A stretch of DNA of 64,000 bases from positions 1 through 64,000 of the forward strand of contig NZ_BANX01000032.1 in the NCBI RefSeq assembly GCF_000334455.1. Direction: 5' to 3'. The first letter of the stretch is position 1. Each line of letters starts with the position of its first letter. Below are positions 59,278 to 64,000 of the stretch, piece by piece. Source of the DNA: Gordonia soli NBRC 108243. Its GTDB lineage: Bacteria; Actinomycetota; Actinomycetes; Mycobacteriales; Mycobacteriaceae. The notes under the pieces were generated by a model. The model was not told the origin of the DNA. It ran no database searches and saw only the letters and a list, made by a program, of their open reading frames with translations. Both the position numbers and the translations under genes were made by a program.

Positions 59278-60185
59278 TCCGTCGCCCGGTGGTCGGCGCC
59301 GTCGAACTGCCCGACGGAACGGTGAGCCCCGTCCGGGTCTTCCGGACCGACTCCGACTCCGAGCCGGATTCCGCAGCTGCGCCGGTGGTGGCGCTGTGGC
59401 CCGGATTGGGTGTTCCCGCAGCATATTACGACGTATTCGCGGCACGGCTCGCCGATCGCGGCGTCGGCGTCGTGGTGGCCGAACTCCGCGGACAGGGCGC
59501 CAGTCGGCCGCGTCCGTCGCGACGGAGCGACTTCGGGCAGCAGGCATTGGTCACCGAGGACGTGCCTGCCGTGCTCGAGGTCGCGGCACGTCACTTCCCG
59601 GGGCGGCAGGTCGTGCTCGCCGGACACTCGATGGGCGGACACATCGTCGCGATGGCCGCTGCGCGAGCACGTGCGCTCGCCGATGCGTCCCCTGCCCGGC
59701 CGACCCCCGACGTCGTGGGTCTGGTGCTGATCGCCTCGGGCGTCCCGCACCGCCGGCTCTACCGTGGACGCCACCGTCTGCGGACCACCTTCGGCCCGCC
59801 CGCGATGGAGCTGATCTCGTCGGGACTGGGCTACTGGCCGGGCACCGTCATCGAGGGGTACGGCCGACAGTCGAGGACCCTCATCCGGGACTGGAGCGTG
59901 CTCAACCGCACCGGCCGCTTCGATCCGCGCGGCGCCGACCTCGACTACGAGGCCGCGATGACGACCGCGGCGCTCCCGGTCTGCGGCATCACCGTGTCTG
60001 CCGACACCGACGTCCCATGGCCGGTGATGAAGGCCCTGACCATCAAGTTCTCGTCGAGCGTCGTCGACCATCGACACATCGCCACGCCCCTCGGGCACAA
60101 CCGGTGGACGCTCGACGACGAGACCGTCGGGATCGTCGCCGACTGGGTCATGGCCCGCGACCGCGTCACCGACCTGCCGGGCTGA
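59274..60185 (+). CDS. Alpha/beta hydrolase (serine)
   Basis: A 303-residue protein of the hydrolase_4/monoglyceride-lipase-like group. The oxyanion region is LWPGLGVPAAYYDVF, then VVAELRGQGASRPRP, then the nucleophile elbow VLAGHSMGGHIVAM with Ser in GHSMG, and the probable catalytic His in GHNRW near the C-terminus. The start overlaps the preceding membrane protein gene, so a membrane-lipid substrate is possible (inference). Confidence 0.88.
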   Translation: MIRRPVVGAVELPDGTVSPVRVFRTDSDSEPDSAAAPVVALWPGLGVPAAYYDVFAARLADRGVGVVVAELRGQGASRPRPSRRSDFGQQALVTEDVPAVLEVAARHFPGRQVVLAGHSMGGHIVAMAAARARALADASPARPTPDVVGLVLIASGVPHRRLYRGRHRLRTTFGPPAMELISSGLGYWPGTVIEGYGRQSRTLIRDWSVLNRTGRFDPRGADLDYEAAMTTAALPVCGITVSADTDVPWPVMKALTIKFSSSVVDHRHIATPLGHNRWTLDDETVGIVADWVMARDRVTDLPG

Positions 60186-60265
60186 CCGGTTTCGTCTGCC
60201 GGGGGCTGGTTCGCCCGGGCTGTGTGTCCGTCCGGCTGGTCCGCCCGTCCGCCGATGAGCCGGTA

Positions 60266-60334
60266 CGAAATCTGTACGTGGGCGGCGGGGCATCGACATA
60301 TGGTCGTCGCCGGGGCGCTGGGGTACAGATTTCG
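60266..60334. repeat. 69-bp palindrome with CGAAATCTGTAC arms
   Basis: Left arm CGAAATCTGTAC and right arm GTACAGATTTCG are exact complements, with a GC-rich centre holding CATATG. It shares the AATCTG core with the 77-bp family and lies next to a member of it. Confidence 0.75.
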
Positions 60335-60365
60335 AACCTGTCCGGGGGCGGGGCGGGCCGAGGGG

Positions 60366-60442
60366 TGACCACGATCTGCCGTCCAGCGAGGTGTCGTGTG
60401 GATATTGCACGCGGTCGGTCGCTCCGCGGCAGGTTGTGGTCA
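60366..60442. repeat. 77-bp palindromic element, copy 5
   Basis: TGACCACGATCTGCC ... GGCAGGTTGTGGTCA; the left arm CTGCCGTCCAGCG is complementary to the right arm of copy 3. The centre is GTGTGGATATTGCACG. Confidence 0.85.
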
Positions 60443-60623
60443 GCGGGGTTCGCCCCCCGTCTGCTCGACCCTCCGAAGACCACCCGTCGGCGGCCGGAAT
60501 CCACCCGACACCGCGCGGCCGCTGCCAATGCGGTCGCGCCACTCGCGTGACGGGCGGATTTGCGAGGGTCAGGGCGGTCAACGACGACGCACCCACCGAC
60601 ACCCCAGCGCCCATCACCCCTGC

Positions 60624-60642
60624 TCAGGCAAGGCTGCCCTTG
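60624..60642. promoter_or_regulatory. Sequence resembling an IdeR/DtxR iron box
   Basis: TCAGGCAAGGCTGCCCTTG matches the 19-base consensus TWAGGTWAGSCTWACCTWA at 14 of 19 positions by eye. No gene starts downstream on either strand close enough to be its target, so it may be fortuitous. Confidence 0.25.
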
Positions 60643-60724
60643 CTGGCGGACGCCCGATCCGGCTCCTACTCTGAATGCCAGGCCGGTCGTCACCGACCCG
60701 CCGCACACCTTCTCTGCAGCCCGA

Positions 60725-60758
60725 CGACGCCGCGGATCCCATCGGGTCCGCGGCGTCG
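60725..60758 (-). terminator. Hairpin after the prolyl oligopeptidase gene
   Basis: Perfect 12-bp stem CGACGCCGCGGA / TCCGCGGCGTCG with a 10-base loop, 27 bases past the reverse-strand stop. Confidence 0.75.
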
Positions 60759-60784
60759 CTCGTTGTGTCCCGACGCGAGTCGGT

Positions 60785-62851
60785 TCAGTTCGCGACCGAG
60801 CCCACGGTCTGCCACAGGAACTCGTACGCCAGCGCCGACTTGAACGCAGCCTGCTTGTTGTCGGCGGCCCCGCCATGCCCGCCCTCGATGTTCTCGTAGT
60901 ACTGCACCTGGTGCCCGTACTCCTCCAGCCGCGCAACCAGTTTGCGGGCATGCGCCGGATGTACCCGGTCGTCCCTGGTCGACGTCGTGACAAGGATCCG
61001 CGGGTACGTTGCATCGGCCGACAGGTGCTGATACGGCGAGTACGCGCCGAGGTACTCCCATTCTTCGGCCTTGTCGGGATCGCCGTACTCGGCGATCCAC
61101 GACGCCCCGGCGAGCAGCAGATGGTAGCGCTTCATGTCGATCAGCGGCACCTGGCAGACGAGCGCACCGAAGAGTTCCGGGTAGCGGGTGAGCATGACTC
61201 CCATCAGGAGTCCGCCGTTGGAGCCGCCCTGGGCGGCGAGTTGTGGTGGGGTCGTCAGACCGTCAGTCACCAGGGCGCGCGCCACTGCGGCGAAGTCTTC
61301 GTAGACCTTGTGGCGTCCGGCCTTCATCGCCTGGGTGTGCCACGACGGCCCGTACTCGCCACCGCCACGGATGTTGGCGATGACGTAGATGCCGCCCCGC
61401 TCCACCCAACTGCGTCCGGCGATCGCGAGATAGCCGGGCGTGAGCGAGTTCTCGAAGCCGCCGTAGCCGTAGAGCAGGGTCGGTCCGGTCGTGACATCGT
61501 TCCGCCGGACGATGAAGTACGGGACCTGGGTGCCGTCGTCGGATGTCGCGAAACGCTGCTCGGCCGTCACATCGTCGGCGTCGAAGAAGGCCGGCGACTG
61601 CTTGATCACGTCGACGTCGCCACCAGCGTCGCCGTGCAGGAGGCTCGGCGGTGTCGTGAACGAACTGGCCGACCAGAACACCTCGTCGCTCTCGTCCGGA
61701 TCGGTGTCGAGCACCGTGATCGTCGCCAATGCGGGTAGTCCGGGGGTGGTCGCCTCGGCCCAGTCGCCGAGCGTGCGCACCGACACCTGGGTCTGCACGT
61801 CGTGCAGCGTCACGATGATCAGGTGCGTCCGCGTCAGGGCGTAGTCCTGCAGGCTGGTGTGCGCATCGGGGCTGAAGAGCACTCGCGCATCGCGATGGCC
61901 GTCGAGGAATGCGGCGTAGTCGAAGACCAGCAGGGTTCCGGTCGGGTGGGTCTCGTCGCCGACGGTCCACTCCGAGCGGGTCATCACGAACAACCAGTCG
62001 CGGTGGACACCTGCGTGCGCGTCGGTCGGCACGTTCACGCGGATCGACTCGCCGTCGCGGAGTTCGTAGAGCTCCGAGTTGTAGAAGTCGGTGGAGCGGC
62101 TCAAGAAGTCCCGCTCGTATCCGGGAGTGTGATCGTGGGTGGCGCCGACGGCGACGTCGGTGACCTCCCCCGTGAACACAGTGGTCGCGGCGTCGAGGGA
62201 GGTGTGCCGTGACCAGCGCTTGACGACACGTGGGTAGCCGGAACTGGTGAGAGATGGTCGGCCGTCGAGCTGCTCACCGAAATCGGTTCCGACGTAGACG
62301 GTGTCACGATCGATCCACCCGACGCTGGACTTGTTCTCGGGCAGGGTGAAGCCGTCGGTGACCCAGCCGCGCGTGGTCACGTCGTACTCCCGTACGACGG
62401 TGGCGTCCGCGCCGCCACGCGACAGCGAGATCAGCGCGCGATCGTAGTCGGGGTAGAGCATGGTCGCTCCCGACCACACCCAGTTCTCGTCCTCGATCGA
62501 CGCCAGGGTGTCGACGTCGATGAGCACGTCCCAGTTCGGCGTCTCGGTGAGGTAGGAGTCGAGGGTGGTGCGGCGCCACAGCCCGCGGGGGTTGGTGGCG
62601 TCCCGCCAGAAGTTGTAGAGGTACTCGCCCCGCCGACGCACGTAGGGGATGCGGTCGTCCGTGTCGAGGATCGCGAGGGTCTGTTCCTGTAGCTCGGCGA
62701 AGCGGTCCGACGCGGTGAGATCGTCGACGGTCGGCTGATTGTGCGCCCGCACCCAGTCGAGTGCCGTCTCGCCGGTGACGTCCTCGAGCCACAGATACGG
62801 GTCGTCGGTCGGGTCGCTGGCGATGGTGTCAGTGGACTTGTCGTCGGTCAC
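60785..62851 (-). CDS. Prolyl oligopeptidase family serine peptidase
   Basis: A 688-residue S9A peptidase. The N-terminal DDPYLWLEDVTGETALDWVRAHN and a beta-propeller (about 60-400) precede the hydrolase domain. Its catalytic residues are Ser544 (QGGSNGGLL), Asp628 (TRDDRVHPAHA) and His659 (EGGHGG). The GGIYVIANIRGGGEYGPSWH motif is also standard. It cleaves short peptides at Pro or basic residues in the cytosol, since no signal is present. The GTG at 62851 is chosen because the preceding codons look non-coding. A counterpart in M. tuberculosis is the annotated peptidase Rv0457c. Confidence 0.93.
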   Translation of the reverse strand: MTDDKSTDTIASDPTDDPYLWLEDVTGETALDWVRAHNQPTVDDLTASDRFAELQEQTLAILDTDDRIPYVRRRGEYLYNFWRDATNPRGLWRRTTLDSYLTETPNWDVLIDVDTLASIEDENWVWSGATMLYPDYDRALISLSRGGADATVVREYDVTTRGWVTDGFTLPENKSSVGWIDRDTVYVGTDFGEQLDGRPSLTSSGYPRVVKRWSRHTSLDAATTVFTGEVTDVAVGATHDHTPGYERDFLSRSTDFYNSELYELRDGESIRVNVPTDAHAGVHRDWLFVMTRSEWTVGDETHPTGTLLVFDYAAFLDGHRDARVLFSPDAHTSLQDYALTRTHLIIVTLHDVQTQVSVRTLGDWAEATTPGLPALATITVLDTDPDESDEVFWSASSFTTPPSLLHGDAGGDVDVIKQSPAFFDADDVTAEQRFATSDDGTQVPYFIVRRNDVTTGPTLLYGYGGFENSLTPGYLAIAGRSWVERGGIYVIANIRGGGEYGPSWHTQAMKAGRHKVYEDFAAVARALVTDGLTTPPQLAAQGGSNGGLLMGVMLTRYPELFGALVCQVPLIDMKRYHLLLAGASWIAEYGDPDKAEEWEYLGAYSPYQHLSADATYPRILVTTSTRDDRVHPAHARKLVARLEEYGHQVQYYENIEGGHGGAADNKQAAFKSALAYEFLWQTVGSVAN

Positions 62852-62985
62852 CGGACCATTTTGCCCGATGCGCGGTGGGTCGCGTGTGGGCCGGTCTTCG
62901 CGGTTAGTCCACCGGATCTGCGGCACCGGCATACGATTTGCCGCAGATGGGCGAATTGATGCTCCCCGGCCGATGAGGACACGCG

Positions 62986-64000
62986 ATGGCCACCACGATC
63001 ACCCGGGGCGCTGTGGCGCGACGCGGTCGGACCTCTCCGGGATGGATGGTGGCGGTGTCGCTCGTCGCGACCGCCGCCCTGCTCGCCGCGTGCGGAACCG
63101 ACTCGACATCGGGCTCGTCCCCGAGTTCGTCCGCCGCCGGATCGTTGGGGGAGGAGCTGCAGAATCCGGCCCAGGTCGTCGGGGTCCCCCTGCCCGACAA
63201 TGCCGTCGGCAACGCGGTCGGCAAACTCGACGGCCTGGTTCAGCAGGTTCTCGACTCCACGAAGATCCCTGGTCTGGCGGTGGCCGTCGTCGAGGGCGAC
63301 CAGGTCCGCTACGCCAAGGGCTTCGGCGTCACCGACGTCGAGACGGGTGCGAAGGTCGACGCGAACACGGTGTTCCCGCTCGCGTCGCTGTCCAAGCCGG
63401 TCGGCTCGTCGGTGATCGCCAAGCTGGTGACCGACGACGTGGTCGCCTGGGACACCCCGGTGTCGGCGAACCTGCCGGGCTTCGCACTGGCTGATCCCTA
63501 CGTCACCCGCACGGTGACCATCGCCGACATGTACTCCCACCGATCCGGTCTGCCCGACCACGCAGGCGACAAGCTCGAGGACATGGGCTACGACCGCCAG
63601 CAGATCTTCGACCGGTTCCGGTTCATGCCGCTCAGCCCGTATCGGATCACATACGACTACACGAACTTCGGGCTCACCGCGGGTGCGGTCTCGGCCGCGA
63701 ACAAGGCGGGCAAGGACTGGGCGACCCTCTCGCAGGATCTGTTGTACGGCCCGCTCGGGATGACCCGGACCAGTTCTCGGTACGCCGACTTCGCCGGCCG
63801 CTCGAATCGCGTCGTCGGACACGTCAAGGTCGACGACAAGTGGGTGCGGACGTTCAAGCAGCGTGAACCCGATGCGCAGTCGCCGGCGGGAGGTGTGACG
63901 TCCTCGGTGGACGACCTCACCCACTGGATGAAGCTGCTCCTCGCGAACGGCGCCCTCGCCGGGCGCGACTACATCGGCGAGAAGCCGTTGCTGGCTTCGT
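62986..64000 (+). CDS. Lipoprotein of the serine beta-lactamase / class C-like family (3' end outside window)
   Basis: The 338 visible residues begin with a signal peptide and a lipobox LAAC (Cys36). The SxxK motif is SLSK (Ser134, Lys137) in FPLASLSKPVG, and the YxN motif is YTN (225-227) in ITYDYTNFG. The HxG-type third motif is expected beyond the end. The family includes esterases and D,D-peptidases as well as beta-lactamases; a lipoprotein with this layout is more likely an esterase or peptidase on the cell envelope. The gene runs off the window at 64000. Confidence 0.85.
   Translation, partial: MATTITRGAVARRGRTSPGWMVAVSLVATAALLAACGTDSTSGSSPSSSAAGSLGEELQNPAQVVGVPLPDNAVGNAVGKLDGLVQQVLDSTKIPGLAVAVVEGDQVRYAKGFGVTDVETGAKVDANTVFPLASLSKPVGSSVIAKLVTDDVVAWDTPVSANLPGFALADPYVTRTVTIADMYSHRSGLPDHAGDKLEDMGYDRQQIFDRFRFMPLSPYRITYDYTNFGLTAGAVSAANKAGKDWATLSQDLLYGPLGMTRTSSRYADFAGRSNRVVGHVKVDDKWVRTFKQREPDAQSPAGGVTSSVDDLTHWMKLLLANGALAGRDYIGEKPLLAS

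Larger units (their letters stand above)
60186..60784. other. Intergenic region with palindromes between convergent genes
   Basis: No gene is supported. It contains a 69-bp palindrome (60266-60334), a 77-bp element (60366-60442), an IdeR-box-like sequence (60624-60642) and a strong hairpin (60725-60758). Short open frames across it are poor in coding features. Confidence 0.7.

Overview
The window is high-GC actinobacterial chromosome. Two things point to a mycolic-acid-containing genus such as Gordonia. One is an antigen-85-type mycolyltransferase-like esterase at 50.9 kb. The other is the gene order AAA ATPase, pssA, psd, moeA, which in Mycobacterium tuberculosis (Rv0435c to Rv0438c) runs on into groEL2 (Rv0440). 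Here groL carries two CIRCE operators but lies about 35 kb beyond moeA, so accessory genes occupy the space between these landmarks. The genus call is an inference from content and order. No rRNA, tRNA, CRISPR array or complete insertion sequence was seen.

Layout. 0-7.7 kb: the start of an Mrp-type antiporter subunit A, a lipoprotein, a Gly/Pro-rich membrane protein, a PhyH-like dioxygenase with DUF1990, a decayed HNH/DUF222 region full of repeats, a coupled VOC/DUF1579-like pair and an alpha/beta hydrolase. 7.7-13.3 kb: the phosphatidylserine/phosphatidylethanolamine genes psd and pssA, translationally coupled to a two-domain Cdc48-like ATPase, with moeA upstream. 13.4-18.5 kb: HAD phosphatase, SRPBCC, DUF350 and two coupled flavin monooxygenases. 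18.5-24.5 kb: a galactose locus, with deoR-galT-galK diverging from a sodium/solute symporter, a small membrane protein and an aldose epimerase. 24.6-30.6 kb: paired acyl-CoA dehydrogenases, then an MFS pump diverging from a TetR-amidase unit. 30.6-35.7 kb: a membrane beta-propeller protein flanked by matching palindromes, then USP-EmrB pump diverging from MarR. 36.2-42.6 kb: two carboxylate-type SSS symporters, each with a small membrane partner, the second downstream of a LytS/LytTR-type two-component system. 42.6-48.2 kb: a TetR/SDR pair with twin operators, and a five-gene unit DUF4178-DUF2617-DUF4247-DUF350-membrane aminopropyltransferase. 48.4-64 kb: groL, mycolyltransferase-like esterase, DsbA-like protein, several envelope or hypothetical proteins, ppk2, a second alpha/beta hydrolase, prolyl oligopeptidase and a truncated serine beta-lactamase-fold lipoprotein.

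Most operons use 4-bp ATGA or GTGA stop/start overlaps, so many neighbours are probably translationally coupled. Divergent regulator/target pairs with visible palindromes occur at 28.5, 35.1, 43.2 and 54.5 kb.

The most unusual feature is two families of palindromic interspersed elements sitting at gene 3' ends. One is a four-arm element of about 60-73 bp (five copies) with a conserved 4-base loop and an ACGAGAT-like linker. The other is a 77-bp palindrome (five copies, three of them tandem). I do not recognise either as a named repeat. They are the best candidates here for something undescribed.
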